Shown: positions 27,577 to 36,861, numbered from the stretch's first letter. The stretch: DNA of 64,000 nt from Kitasatospora albolonga (GCA_002082585.1 CP020563.1:2226001-2290000); one strand, 5' to 3'. Notes: generated by a model not told the origin, from the sequence alone. A program made the numbers and translations.

Positions 27577-29004
27577 ATGCACGACGCTCCCCTCTCCCCC
27601 GCCGGGGCCCCCACGCCCCCCGCGGAGCCCCTCGAACACGGCCTGAAACAGCGCCACCTCACGATGCTCGGGCTCGGCGGGGTGATCGGGGCCGGGCTGT
27701 TCGTGGGGTCGGGTGCCGGGATCGCGGTGGCCGGGCCCGCCATCGTCGTCTCGTATCTGATCGCGGGCGCGCTCGCGATGCTGGTGATGCGGATGCTCGG
27801 CGAGATGTCCGCCGCGATGCCCGCCTCCGGCTCCTTCTCGGTGCACGCGGAACGGGCGCTGGGGCGGTGGGCCGGGTTCAGTGTCGGCTGGCTGTACTGG
27901 TTCCTGCTGGTGGTGGTCCTCGCCGTGGAGGCGACGGCCGCCGCGCAGATCGCCCACGGGTGGGTGCCGGCGGTCGAACCGTGGGCGTGGGTGCTGCTGT
28001 TCATGGTGGTGTTCACCGCGGCGAACCTGACGGCGGTGAAGAACTTCGGCGAGTTCGAGTTCTGGTTCGCCTCCCTGAAGGTCGTCGCGATCGTGGTCTT
28101 CCTGGGGCTGGGTGTGCTGGCCGTCCTGGGGTGGCTCCCGGACACCGATCCGGTGGGGATGGCCAACCTGACCGGGCAGGGAGGCTTCCTGCCGAACGGC
28201 TGGGGCGGGGTGGTCGCCGGGGTGCTGACCGTGGTCTTCGCCTTCGGCGGCCTGGAGGTCGTCACCATCGCCGCCGCCGAGACGGCCGACCCGGCCCGCG
28301 CGGTGGGGCGCGCGGTGCGCAGTGCGGTGGTGCGCATCCTCTTCTTCTACGTCGGTTCGATGCTGGTCATCGTGACCGTGCTGCCGTGGACCGCCCAGCA
28401 GGCCGGGCTGAGCCCGTATGTGAAGGTGCTGGACACGATCGGGGTGCCGTCGGCCGGGCAGATCATGAACATCGTGGTGTTCGTGGCGCTGCTCTCCGCG
28501 CTCAACGCCAATCTGTACGGCTCCTCGCGGATGGTGTTCTCGCTGGCCGAGCGCGGGGAGGCGCCGCGCGGGCTGCTGAAGGTGTCCCGTAAGCCCGGAA
28601 CGGAGGGCGGGGTGCCCCGGCGGGCGGTGCTGGCGTCGGTGGCCTTCGGCTTCGTCTCCGTACTGCTCAATCTGCTCTGGCCGGACACCGTGTTCCTCTA
28701 CATGCTCAACTCGGTCGGCGCGGTGCTCCTGTTCGTCTGGGCGCTGATCGCCGCCTCCCAGCTGCGGCTGCGCGCCCGGCTGGAGCAGGAGGCCCCGGGG
28801 GCGCTGGTACTGCGGATGTGGTGCTTCCCGTATCTGACCTGGCTGACGCTGGCCGGGCTGCTGGGGGTGCTGGTACTCATGCTGACCGACGCCGACGCGC
28901 GGCCGCAGGTGCTGTGGTCGGCGGGGGCGACGGCGCTGGTGCTGCTGGTGGCGGTGGGGCGTCAGTGGCGGGAGGGCAAAAGGTCGGCGCTCACCGACCG
29001 GTAG
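27577..29004 (+). CDS. Amino-acid permease (APC superfamily), copy 2 of 3
   Basis: 475 residues, 12 helices, close paralogue of copies 1 and 3. A 24-residue tail is followed by KQRHLTMLGLGGVIGAGLF, the helix-1 substrate loop GGVIGAGLFVGSGAG, and KNFGEFEFWFASLK near residue 155. Downstream it adjoins permease 3 with a 120-bp gap on the same strand, so the two may be cotranscribed, although permease 3 has its own copy of the leader motif. Start ATG 27577 lacks a clear ribosome site (GAGAGTGACCCGCACCCC upstream). The divergent bioY gene shares the 277-bp upstream region. Confidence 0.92.
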   Translation: MHDAPLSPAGAPTPPAEPLEHGLKQRHLTMLGLGGVIGAGLFVGSGAGIAVAGPAIVVSYLIAGALAMLVMRMLGEMSAAMPASGSFSVHAERALGRWAGFSVGWLYWFLLVVVLAVEATAAAQIAHGWVPAVEPWAWVLLFMVVFTAANLTAVKNFGEFEFWFASLKVVAIVVFLGLGVLAVLGWLPDTDPVGMANLTGQGGFLPNGWGGVVAGVLTVVFAFGGLEVVTIAAAETADPARAVGRAVRSAVVRILFFYVGSMLVIVTVLPWTAQQAGLSPYVKVLDTIGVPSAGQIMNIVVFVALLSALNANLYGSSRMVFSLAERGEAPRGLLKVSRKPGTEGGVPRRAVLASVAFGFVSVLLNLLWPDTVFLYMLNSVGAVLLFVWALIAASQLRLRARLEQEAPGALVLRMWCFPYLTWLTLAGLLGVLVLMLTDADARPQVLWSAGATALVLLVAVGRQWREGKRSALTDR

Positions 29005-29076
29005 GCGCGTGTGCACCTTGTGTGAGGCTCGTGCCCGTATAGCGGACACCCGTTCCGTGTGAGCGGTACGGATGCT

Positions 29077-29090
29077 CAGACTGTGGGTTC
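29077..29090 (+). promoter_or_regulatory. Conserved leader motif upstream of permease 3
   Basis: CAGACTGTGGGTTC matches 13 of 14 bases of the element at 27531-27544 and ends 34 nt before ATG 29125. The equal spacing supports that ATG over the GTG at 29059. Confidence 0.5.
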
Positions 29091-29124
29091 TTCCCCTGTC
29101 TCAGCTACCGAACAGAGCTCGTCC

Positions 29125-30573
29125 ATGTCTCGGACCTCCGTGTCTCCCCCCACCGCTGACTCCGCAGCCGCCGCCGGAGCCTCGACGGACTCCGCGCTCA
29201 CCCACGGTCTCAAACAGCGGCACCTGTCGATGATCGCCCTCGGCGGGGTGATCGGCGCCGGACTCTTCGTCGGCTCCGGGGCCGGGATCGCCGCCGCCGG
29301 GCCCTCGATCGTCGTGGCGTACGCCCTCTCCGGGCTGCTCGTCATGATGGTGATGCGCATGCTCGGCGAGATGTCGGCCGCCAACCCGGCCTCCGGCTCC
29401 TTCTCCGTGCACGCCGAACGGGCGATCGGCCCCTGGGCCGGGTTCACCGCGGGCTGGTCCTTCTGGTTCCTGCTCTGCGTCGCCGTCGGCCTGGAGGGCA
29501 TCGGCGCCGCCCAGATCGTCAGCGGCTGGCTGCCCGGGACGCCGGAGTGGGCGTGGGTCGCCCTGTTCATGGTGATCTTCCTGGGGACGAACCTGGCCGC
29601 CGTGAAGAACTTCGGCGAGTTCGAGTTCTGGTTCGCCGCGCTGAAGGTCATCGCGATCACCCTGTTCCTGGTGCTCGGCCTGCTGGCGATCCTCGGCGTG
29701 CTCCCGGACACGGACGCGCCCGGCCTGGCCAACCTCACCGGCGACGGCGGCTTCCTGCCCAAGGGCATGGACGGCTTCATCATCGGACTCCTCGCCTCCG
29801 TCTTCGCGTACGGCGGTCTGGAGACGGTCACCATCGCCGCCGCCGAGTCCGAGAACCCGGTGCAGGGCGTCGCGAAGGCGGTCCGTACGGCGATGTGGCG
29901 CATCGCGGTCTTCTACATCGGCTCGATGGCGGTCATCGTCACCCTGGTCCCCTGGGACAACCCGAAGGTCGCCGAGGTCGGCCCCTTCTACGCGATGCTC
30001 GACCACCTCGGCGTCGGCAGCGCCGCGCAGATCATGAACGTGGTCATCCTCATCGCCCTGCTCTCCGCGATGAACGCCAACATCTACGGCGCTTCGCGCA
30101 TGGCCCGCTCCCTCGTCGCCCGGGGCCAGGGACCGGCCGTGCTCGGCCGGATCTCCTCCGGGGTACCGCGCAACGCGGTGCTGTTCTCCTCGGTGTTCGG
30201 CTTCCTGTGCGTGCTGCTCAGCTACTGGCGGCCGGACGACGTCTTCCCCTGGCTGCTGAACATGATCGGCGCCGTGATCCTGGTGGTGTGGATCTTCATC
30301 GCCGTCTCGCAGCTGATCCTGCGCCGCCGCACCGAGCGCGAGGCGCCGGAGAAGCTGGTCGTACGGATGTGGCTCTTCCCGGTCCTGACGATCGTGGCGC
30401 TCGCGGGCATGGCGGGCATCTTCCTGCTGATGCTGCGCCAGCCGGACACCCGTGACCAGCTGCTGGCCACGGGTGCGCTGACGGCGGTGCTGATCGGGAT
30501 CGGTGCCGTACGCCAGCGGCGTCGCGGGAACGCCGGGCCCACGGAGGCGGAGATCCCCGCGCAGCGGAAGTAG
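29125..30573 (+). CDS. Amino-acid permease (APC superfamily), copy 3 of 3
   Basis: 482 residues from ATG 29125 (MSRTSVSPPTADS), with a 30-residue tail before KQRHLSMIALGGVIGAGLF, as in the two paralogues. A GTG at 29059 would add 22 residues, but the leader motif at 29077-29090 and the tail length of the paralogues favour 29125. The helix-1 loop GGVIGAGLFVGSGAG and KNFGEFEFWFAALK (about residue 170) are intact, so this is a functional copy. The C-terminus ends in a basic, cytoplasmic tail. It is followed by three copies of an 11-bp repeat in the gap to the convergent PH-domain gene. Confidence 0.9.
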   Translation: MSRTSVSPPTADSAAAAGASTDSALTHGLKQRHLSMIALGGVIGAGLFVGSGAGIAAAGPSIVVAYALSGLLVMMVMRMLGEMSAANPASGSFSVHAERAIGPWAGFTAGWSFWFLLCVAVGLEGIGAAQIVSGWLPGTPEWAWVALFMVIFLGTNLAAVKNFGEFEFWFAALKVIAITLFLVLGLLAILGVLPDTDAPGLANLTGDGGFLPKGMDGFIIGLLASVFAYGGLETVTIAAAESENPVQGVAKAVRTAMWRIAVFYIGSMAVIVTLVPWDNPKVAEVGPFYAMLDHLGVGSAAQIMNVVILIALLSAMNANIYGASRMARSLVARGQGPAVLGRISSGVPRNAVLFSSVFGFLCVLLSYWRPDDVFPWLLNMIGAVILVVWIFIAVSQLILRRRTEREAPEKLVVRMWLFPVLTIVALAGMAGIFLLMLRQPDTRDQLLATGALTAVLIGIGAVRQRRRGNAGPTEAEIPAQRK

Positions 30574-30601
30574 GCGGTCCGAGCGGGCCCGGGGCGCGGC
30601 C

Positions 30602-30667
30602 GGTCACAGCAGAAGCCCGGGGCCCGGTGGTCACAGCAGGGACCCCGGGCCCGGGCGGTCACAGCAG
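30602..30667. repeat. Three copies of GGTCACAGCAG at 27-28 bp spacing
   Basis: Identical 11-mers at 30602-30612, 30629-30639 and 30657-30667, separated by similar GC-rich spacers (CCCGGGGCCCGG and CCCCGGGCCCGGG). The third copy overlaps the stop codon of the PH-domain gene. It looks like local tandem duplication of the gene's 3' end. Confidence 0.8.
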
Positions 30668-32563
30668 GAGCAGCACCGCCGCGCCCCAGAGCACCGACAG
30701 GGCCACCAGCGGCGGCCCGACCGGCATGCCCTGCCGTGCCGTCGGAGCCTCCTCCAGCGGCCGCAGCTCCGGGCGGAGCAGGAGCGCCCCCAACTCCTCG
30801 GCGGCGCGCACGGCATGCGGTTCGCGGCCCAGGCGGCGCTCCAGCCACACCCAGCCGGTGGGCGAGACCTCGACGGTGGAGTCCTTGCCGAGGCGGAGGT
30901 GGATGCCGTTGTCGGAGTGGCGTACGGCCGTGATCTCGTCCCACCGGACCTGCCGCACCCGCCACGCCCCGGTCACCCACAGCCCGTCCCGGTCGGCGGT
31001 GATCCGCCAGGTGAGCGCCGTCGACACGGCCGTCACCAGCCACGGCACACCCACGATCAGCCACAGCCAGGTCCACGACAGCCCGTCGTCGAGCGCGGCC
31101 CAGATGCCGCCGCCCTGCACCACCAGCAGGCCGAGGCCGATCGCGCGCGAGAAGCCGTGCGCCTTCCACACCCGGGGGGCCGCCGTGGGCGTCAGCCCGG
31201 CGGCGATCTCGTCGACGGACCTCCGCGCGTTCTTCGCGCTCTTCGTGCCCCTCGCGCTCTCCAGCCGACGGGACCACGCACCGAGCTTCGGGCCCCCCTC
31301 CACGGCCGACTTCACGGCGGTGGTGCTGCACTGCACCGACACCTCGTCCGGGGCGTCCGGGTCGTCCGGGTCGTCGCGCGCGACGAAGGCGAGTTCGGCG
31401 CCGGTGCAGGGAGCGCCGTACAGGACGGCCTCCCGCAGCGGCGGGGGCGGGTCCTCGCCCCGGAAAATGTCCGCAACCCTGCTGAGGTCGACTTCGGAGG
31501 CGTCATCGATGTCTTCCTCCTCATCCTCCTCTTCGAAGGCGTACATCGAGTGGAAGTGCAGGATCGGCCGGAGGCCCTCTCTGTCGTCGGCCGCGAACAC
31601 CCAGGTGCGGCTGTCGTCATGGTCCTCGCGCACCAGCACGCGCAGCACCGGCAGCGGCTCGCGCCGCAGCCGCCGGGCACGGGTCCGCCCGTCCACTCCG
31701 TTCGCGAAGAACGCCAGCCCCGCGACGGAGGCGAGCATCACCAGCATTTCCCAGCCGAAGGCGTCGAACGGCTCCGCGACCAGGGCCGCCCAGTCGCCGT
31801 CCACCACGACATCGACCCGGCTGTCCTCGGGGAAGTCCTCGGGAAAGTCCGTCTCGAAGCGATGGGTGCGCCCGTCGGCCTCCACCGTGAGGACGGCGAT
31901 GTCGTCGCCGTCCTGCTGCACGGCCGTGACCACCCCGGACACCTGGGTGGCGCGTGCGGCCCGCTCCTCGTACGCGTCGGCGACCCGCTGGGTCTGCCAT
32001 ACGCCGAACACCGTGGCGGCCAGCATCAGCGCGGCCAGGAGGAAGGAGAACCGCCCCCGGCGGAACGTCCGCGCGGCGGCGGGCAACGGGTGGGTGACCG
32101 CCCCGGCCGCCTCCAGGGCCAGCTCCCGCTGCCGCCCCGCGAGGGCCAGCCGGTGGACGAGACCGACGGCGGTGAAGGCGGCGGCCAGGAGGAACACGAG
32201 CGCGGAGACCTCTTCGAACACCGCCGTGGAGCGGCCTTCCGTGAAGAACACCGCCAGCACGGCCCCGAGCGCCACGAGCGCGAGCCGGGGCTGCCGCACC
32301 ACCCAGTACAGGGTCAGCAGCAGAAGGGCCATCAGCCCGATCCCCGGCCAGTCGGTGCCGCACGGGGCGGCGGTCGTACAGGCGTCGACGGGGGACGCCG
32401 CGATGTCCCAGACCAGCGAAGCGGCCAGCACCGGCACCGCCACCACGGGGCGCGCCCACCGGGCGGGCGCGGCGTCGAGCCAGCGCCGGGCGTCGGGGGT
32501 CCGCCAGGCGGCGGTGCCGGGCGGTATGTGGTCGGCGGGGAGGGGGACGGGGGGTCTCTTCAC
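30659..32563 (-). CDS. Large multi-pass membrane protein with C-terminal PH-like domain
   Basis: 634 residues, function unknown. About four helices occupy residues 38-135, two more lie near 170-190 and 270-290, then comes a cytoplasmic stretch with a very acidic run (FEEEDEEEDIDDASEVD, about 342-358), two helices near 485-525, and a bacterial PH-like domain (about 528-590, from TWRITADRDGLWVTG to the WLERRLG helix). A last helix closes the protein. The PH-like domain suggests a scaffold at the membrane; no enzyme motif is visible. Start ATG 32563. It is monocistronic, divergent from the GDPD gene and convergent with permease 3. Confidence 0.82.
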   Translation of the reverse strand: MKRPPVPLPADHIPPGTAAWRTPDARRWLDAAPARWARPVVAVPVLAASLVWDIAASPVDACTTAAPCGTDWPGIGLMALLLLTLYWVVRQPRLALVALGAVLAVFFTEGRSTAVFEEVSALVFLLAAAFTAVGLVHRLALAGRQRELALEAAGAVTHPLPAAARTFRRGRFSFLLAALMLAATVFGVWQTQRVADAYEERAARATQVSGVVTAVQQDGDDIAVLTVEADGRTHRFETDFPEDFPEDSRVDVVVDGDWAALVAEPFDAFGWEMLVMLASVAGLAFFANGVDGRTRARRLRREPLPVLRVLVREDHDDSRTWVFAADDREGLRPILHFHSMYAFEEEDEEEDIDDASEVDLSRVADIFRGEDPPPPLREAVLYGAPCTGAELAFVARDDPDDPDAPDEVSVQCSTTAVKSAVEGGPKLGAWSRRLESARGTKSAKNARRSVDEIAAGLTPTAAPRVWKAHGFSRAIGLGLLVVQGGGIWAALDDGLSWTWLWLIVGVPWLVTAVSTALTWRITADRDGLWVTGAWRVRQVRWDEITAVRHSDNGIHLRLGKDSTVEVSPTGWVWLERRLGREPHAVRAAEELGALLLRPELRPLEEAPTARQGMPVGPPLVALSVLWGAAVLLLL

Positions 32564-32588
32564 CAGCGCATTATGGCCGGGTGCGGTG

Positions 32589-32657
32589 TCCGGTCTGTCC
32601 GGGGCCCCCGGCGTTCGCCGCTGGGTCCGGTCTGTCCGGGCCCTCGGCGTTCGCCGC
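32589..32657. repeat. Tandem duplication of a ~37-bp unit
   Basis: TCCGGTCTGTCCGGG followed by CGGCGTTCGCCG occurs at 32589 and again at 32626 with few changes, in the 260-bp gap between the PH-domain and GDPD genes. It is non-coding and lies upstream of both genes. Confidence 0.8.
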
Positions 32658-32823
32658 CCGGGTGCGCGTTCCCGGCCCGGCGGGAGAAGCCGGGAGGGGG
32701 CGGGTGGACCGGCCGGGGAACACGGCTACCCGTGGACTGCCGGTCATGGCAGGGACGTACGCCGTACGCCCGGCCGTCATCCGCCCTCGCTTCCGTGGAG
32801 GCTCCGCCACCCGAGGAGCTGTC

Positions 32824-33903
32824 ATGTCCCCTGCACGCCCTGCCGACCGGGCACCGAGACGCCGTTCGGTCCTCCTGGCCACCGCCGCCGCCACGGTCGC
32901 GGCCACCACCCCCGCCGTCGCCTCCGCCCCCGCGGGCCGCCGTCCCCCGGGCCCGCTGGTCATCGGCCATCGCGGGGCGGCGGGGTGGCGCCCCGAGCAC
33001 ACCGCCGACGCGTACACCTACGCCGTACGGGCCGGGGCCGACTGGATCGAGCCGGACCTCGTGCCGACGAAGGACCACGTCCTGGTCGTCCGGCACGAGA
33101 ACGAGATCGGCGGGACCACCGATGTCGCGGACCGGCCGGAGTTCGCGGACCGCCGCACCACGAAGACGGTGGACGGCAGGGCGGTGACCGGCTGGTTCAC
33201 CGAGGACTTCACGCTGCGCGAGCTGAGGACGCTGCGTACGGTCGAGCGGCTGCCGCTGGTCCGCAACCGGAACACGGTCTTCGACGGGCGGGGGCGGGTG
33301 ATGACCTTCCAGGAGGTGATCGACCTGGCCCGGCGGCTGTCGAGGGAGTCGGGCCGCCGGATCGCGGTCTTCCCGGAGACCAAGCACCCGACGTACTTCC
33401 GGTCGGTCGGACTGCCGCTGGAGGAGGAGCTGATCCGGGTGATCCGCCGCAACCGGCTGACCGCCCGGGAGTGTGTCGTCCAGTCCTTCGAACCGTCGAG
33501 CCTGCGCCGCATCGCCGCCGCCCGCCTCGGCCTCCCCCTCTGGCAGGCGCTGGGCACGAGCGGTGGCCCCTATGGTCACGCGGTCACCTACAAGGACATG
33601 ATGACCCCGGCCGGGCTGCGGGAGATCGCCTCGTACGCGCAGTGGATCGGCCCGGACAAGTCCTCCCTCGTCCCGCCGCACACGCTCCTCGCGGACGCGC
33701 ACGCGGCGGGGCTGAAGGTGGGGGCGTACACCTTCCGCGCGGAGAACCAGTACCTCCCGGCCGCCCACCGCCGGGGCACCGCGCCGAACGACTTCGGCGA
33801 CGCGTTCGCCGAGTACGCCTTCCACTACGGGCAGGGCGTGGACGCGGTGGTGACGGACTTCCCGGACCTGGCGGTGCGGGCGCGGGAGGAGCTGCGCGGT
33901 TAG
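32824..33903 (+). CDS. Tat-exported glycerophosphodiester phosphodiesterase
   Basis: Extracellular enzyme hydrolysing glycerophosphodiesters to glycerol 3-phosphate and an alcohol, likely for phosphate or carbon scavenging. ATG 32824 (GAGGAG site 6 nt upstream) gives a 359-residue protein with a twin-arginine signal (PRRRSVLLATAAATVAA, cleavage near residue 36). The TIM-barrel shows both catalytic histidines: GHRGAAG near 48-54 and VRHENEI near 93-99, with metal-binding EPDL (81-84). The upstream open frame to 32581 is non-coding. No PHO-box was recognised upstream. Confidence 0.92.
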   Translation: MSPARPADRAPRRRSVLLATAAATVAATTPAVASAPAGRRPPGPLVIGHRGAAGWRPEHTADAYTYAVRAGADWIEPDLVPTKDHVLVVRHENEIGGTTDVADRPEFADRRTTKTVDGRAVTGWFTEDFTLRELRTLRTVERLPLVRNRNTVFDGRGRVMTFQEVIDLARRLSRESGRRIAVFPETKHPTYFRSVGLPLEEELIRVIRRNRLTARECVVQSFEPSSLRRIAAARLGLPLWQALGTSGGPYGHAVTYKDMMTPAGLREIASYAQWIGPDKSSLVPPHTLLADAHAAGLKVGAYTFRAENQYLPAAHRRGTAPNDFGDAFAEYAFHYGQGVDAVVTDFPDLAVRAREELRG

Positions 33904-33910
33904 GGCCTTC

Positions 33911-34582
33911 TCAGCGGGTGGTGCGCTTGTTCGCCGTCGCCTTCTTGGCGGTCTTCCTGGCCGCCGTCTTCTTGGCGGGCGTCCTGGCGGGGGCGGGCAG
34001 GGCCGTCTTCTTGGCCGGGGTGCGCCGGGGGGACGCGGCGGCGGCCGCCTCCTTCTCGGTGTCGGCACCGGCGGTGGACAAGGTGCCGGAGCTGCTCTCC
34101 AGGTGGGCGCGGACGAACCACTGGAACTGCTCCAGTCCGCGCAGGTGCTCGATGAGCAGGTCCTCGGTGACGGGGTCGATCCCGCCGGCCTTCTCGACCG
34201 CCGCGCGGTGGTCCTCGATGATCCCCGTGTAGACCAGGTCCAGGGCGCCGAGGTGGGCGATGGCGTCGGCGCGGCCGACGCTGTAGTCGTCCCAGGTGCG
34301 CTCCTTGACCAGGACGCCCGGGGTGCCCTGCGGTTCGCCGCCGAGGGCGGAGATCCGCTCGGCCGCCGCGTCGGCCATGTCCCGTACGGCGGCGGTCTGC
34401 GGGTCGAGCATCTCGTGGACGGCGATGAAGTGCGGCCCGACCACGTTCCAGTGGATGTGCTTGAGGGTGAGCGCGAGGTCGTTCAGCGCGTGCAGACGCA
34501 GCGTCAGGAGGTCGATGACCTTCCGGCCCTCGTCGACGCCGAGGCCGGGGACGGTGTAGCGGGGGGTGCGTGCGGGGGACAT
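33911..34582 (-). CDS. dps: Dps-family DNA-protecting ferritin with basic C-terminal tail
   Basis: 223-residue mini-ferritin that oxidises Fe2+ and protects DNA during stress. The ferritin helices include LTLKHIHWNVVGPHF (about residues 36-50), carrying the inter-subunit ferroxidase histidines, and the MLDPQTAAVRDMADAAAER block (58-76). The last 55 residues are Lys/Ala/Thr-rich (TPAKKTA-type repeats), like histone H1 tails, and probably bind DNA. The tail is longer than that of E. coli Dps. Start ATG 34582. It lies 50 bp downstream of tkt on the same strand, and 7 bp from the convergent GDPD stop. Confidence 0.93.
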   Translation of the reverse strand: MSPARTPRYTVPGLGVDEGRKVIDLLTLRLHALNDLALTLKHIHWNVVGPHFIAVHEMLDPQTAAVRDMADAAAERISALGGEPQGTPGVLVKERTWDDYSVGRADAIAHLGALDLVYTGIIEDHRAAVEKAGGIDPVTEDLLIEHLRGLEQFQWFVRAHLESSSGTLSTAGADTEKEAAAAASPRRTPAKKTALPAPARTPAKKTAARKTAKKATANKRTTR

Positions 34583-34632
34583 GGGGCTCCTGTTCGTAGA
34601 GGGGTCGAGGGTGGTGGGGTGTGTGAGGGGGA

Positions 34633-36861
34633 CTAACCGGCGTCGCCGGTGCCGCCCTCGGTCGGGGTGGCGCCGGGGCGTTCGCCGCCGGGCCGGACGG
34701 GTCCGGCGGCGGCGCGGATGCTCGCCAGGGCGGCGTCGGCCACCGCGCGGGGCGTGATGCCGAACTCCTCGTACAGCCGCTCGTAGTCGGCCGAGGCGCC
34801 GAAGTGCTCCAGGCTGACCATGCGGCCCGCGTCGCCCACGATGTCCCGCCAGCCCTGGGCCACGGCGGCCTCGACGCTGACCCTGGCCCGTACGGCGGGC
34901 GGCAGTACCTCGTCCTGGTACGCGTACGGCTGGTCGGCGAACCACTCGCGGCAGGGCAGGGAGACCACCCGGGCGTCGTGCCCCTCGGCGGCCAGCAACT
35001 CCCGTGCTTCCAGGGCGATATGGACCTCCGATCCGGTACCGACGAGGATGACGTCGGGGGTGGCGCCACGGCTGTCGGCGAGTACGTATCCGCCGCGCGC
35101 GGCTCCTTCGGCGGAGGCGTACCCGCTCTCCCCCCGCTCCAGGACGGGCAGCGGCTGCCGGGTCAGGGCGAGACCGGCGGGCCGGTCGTGGTGCTCCAAG
35201 ACCGTGCGCCAGCAGACGGAGGTCTCGTTGGCGTCGGCGGGCCGTACGACGTCGAGGCCGGGGATCGCGCGGAGTGCGGCCAGTTGCTCGACGGGCTGGT
35301 GGGTGGGGCCGTCCTCGCCGAGGCCGATGGAGTCGTGGGTCCAGACGTAGGTGACCGGGAGCTTCATCAGGGCGGCGAGGCGGACGGCCGGGCGCATGTA
35401 GTCGCTGAAGATCAGGAACGTACCGCCGTAGGGCCGGGTGAGGCTCTGGAGCGCGATGCCGTTGAGGACCGCGCCCATGGCGTGCTCGCGGATGCCGAAG
35501 TGGAGCGTACGGCCGTAGGGGTCGCCGGGGAACTCACCGGTCTGCTTCCCCTCGGGCACGAAGGACGGCTCGCCCTCCATGGTGGTGTTGTTGCTGCCCG
35601 CGAGGTCGGCCGAGCCGCCCCACAGTTCGGGCAGCACGGGGGCCAGCGCGGTCAGTACATCGCCGGACGCCTTGCGGGTGGCGATGCCCTTGGGGTCGGC
35701 GTCGAAGACGGGGAGGCCGGCGGCCCAGCCGTCGGGGAGGCGCCGCTCGCGCAACCGGTCGAGGAGCGCGGCGCGTTGGGGGTGGGCAGCGCGCCACTCC
35801 TCGTAACGGGGCTGCCAGGAGCGGTGGGCCTCGGCGCCCCGCTCCCGTACCGCACGGGCGTGCTTCAGTACGTCGTCCTCGACGGTGAAGTCCGCGTCCG
35901 GGTCGAAGCCGAGCAGCTTCTTGGTGGCGGCCACTTCGTCGTCGCCGAGCGCGGAGCCGTGGGCCTTGCCGGTGTTCTGCTTGGTGGGCGCGGGCCAGCC
36001 GATGATCGTGCGGAGCAGGATCAGGGAGGGCCGGCCGCTCTCGTTCTTCGCGGCCTCGACGGCGGCGAGGAGGGCGTCGACGTCCTCCACGTAGTCGCCG
36101 GTGCGGGTGAAGTCGACCGTCTGGACGTGCCAGCCGTACGAGGAGTAGCGGGCGGTCACGTCCTCGCTGAACGCGATGTCGGTGTCGTCCTCGATGGAGA
36201 TGTGGTTGGAGTCGTAGAAGACGACGAGGTTGCCGAGCTCCTGGTGTCCGGCGAGCGAACTGGCCTCGGACGTGACGCCTTCCATCAGGTCGCCGTCGGA
36301 GGCGACGACGTACACATGGTGGTCGAAGGGGCTGGTGCCGGGCGCCGCGTCGGGGTCGAGCAGGCCGCGCTCCCGGCGGGCCGCCATGGCCATGCCGACG
36401 GCGGAGGCGAGCCCCTGGCCGAGCGGTCCGGTGGTGATCTCGACGCCCCGGGTGTGGCGGTACTCCGGGTGGCCGGGGGTGCTGGAACCCCAGGTGCGCA
36501 GCGCCTTCAGGTCGTCCAGCTCCATCCCGTACCCGCTCAGGTACAGCTGGATGTAGAGGGTGAGGCTGGAGTGGCCGCAGGAGAGGACGAAGCGGTCGCG
36601 CCCGAGCCACTGGTCGTCGGCCGGATCATGGCGCATGACCTGCTGGAAGAGCAGGTACGCCAGCGGGGCCAGGCTCATCGCGGTGCCGGGGTGGCCGTGG
36701 CCCGCCTTCTGCACGGCGTCGGCGGCCAGCAGCCGGACGGTGTCGACGGCCCGGACGTCGAGCGGACCCCAGCCCGCCGCGTCCGCGACCGGCGGGGCGA
36801 GCTTCGGATCACGGCCGGGGCCGGGGCCGTCCGGCGCTTCGGGGGCGTCGGTGGGTGCCAT
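34633..36861 (-). CDS. tkt: Transketolase
   Basis: Thiamine-diphosphate enzyme of the pentose phosphate pathway moving two-carbon units between sugars. 742 residues; AGHGHPGTAMSLAPL (about residues 52-66) and the ThDP motif GDGDLMEG-like VASDGDLMEGVTSE (about 180-193), then N in YDSNHISIE. The pyrimidine domain holds LHFGIREHAMGA (about 450). A C-terminal 30-residue low-complexity tail (RPGGERPGATPTEGG) is unusual. Start ATG 36861 with AGGAGG just upstream. It is upstream of dps and may be cotranscribed with it. Streptomyces usually carry a second tkt near tal/zwf, so this may be the alternative copy. Confidence 0.93.
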   Translation of the reverse strand: MAPTDAPEAPDGPGPGRDPKLAPPVADAAGWGPLDVRAVDTVRLLAADAVQKAGHGHPGTAMSLAPLAYLLFQQVMRHDPADDQWLGRDRFVLSCGHSSLTLYIQLYLSGYGMELDDLKALRTWGSSTPGHPEYRHTRGVEITTGPLGQGLASAVGMAMAARRERGLLDPDAAPGTSPFDHHVYVVASDGDLMEGVTSEASSLAGHQELGNLVVFYDSNHISIEDDTDIAFSEDVTARYSSYGWHVQTVDFTRTGDYVEDVDALLAAVEAAKNESGRPSLILLRTIIGWPAPTKQNTGKAHGSALGDDEVAATKKLLGFDPDADFTVEDDVLKHARAVRERGAEAHRSWQPRYEEWRAAHPQRAALLDRLRERRLPDGWAAGLPVFDADPKGIATRKASGDVLTALAPVLPELWGGSADLAGSNNTTMEGEPSFVPEGKQTGEFPGDPYGRTLHFGIREHAMGAVLNGIALQSLTRPYGGTFLIFSDYMRPAVRLAALMKLPVTYVWTHDSIGLGEDGPTHQPVEQLAALRAIPGLDVVRPADANETSVCWRTVLEHHDRPAGLALTRQPLPVLERGESGYASAEGAARGGYVLADSRGATPDVILVGTGSEVHIALEARELLAAEGHDARVVSLPCREWFADQPYAYQDEVLPPAVRARVSVEAAVAQGWRDIVGDAGRMVSLEHFGASADYERLYEEFGITPRAVADAALASIRAAAGPVRPGGERPGATPTEGGTGDAG

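Noticed and set aside
30627..34232. 1201-residue open frame on the plus strand
   Set aside because: It crosses the PH-domain, GDPD and Dps genes in a wrong frame; Arg/Ser/Pro-rich, no domain.
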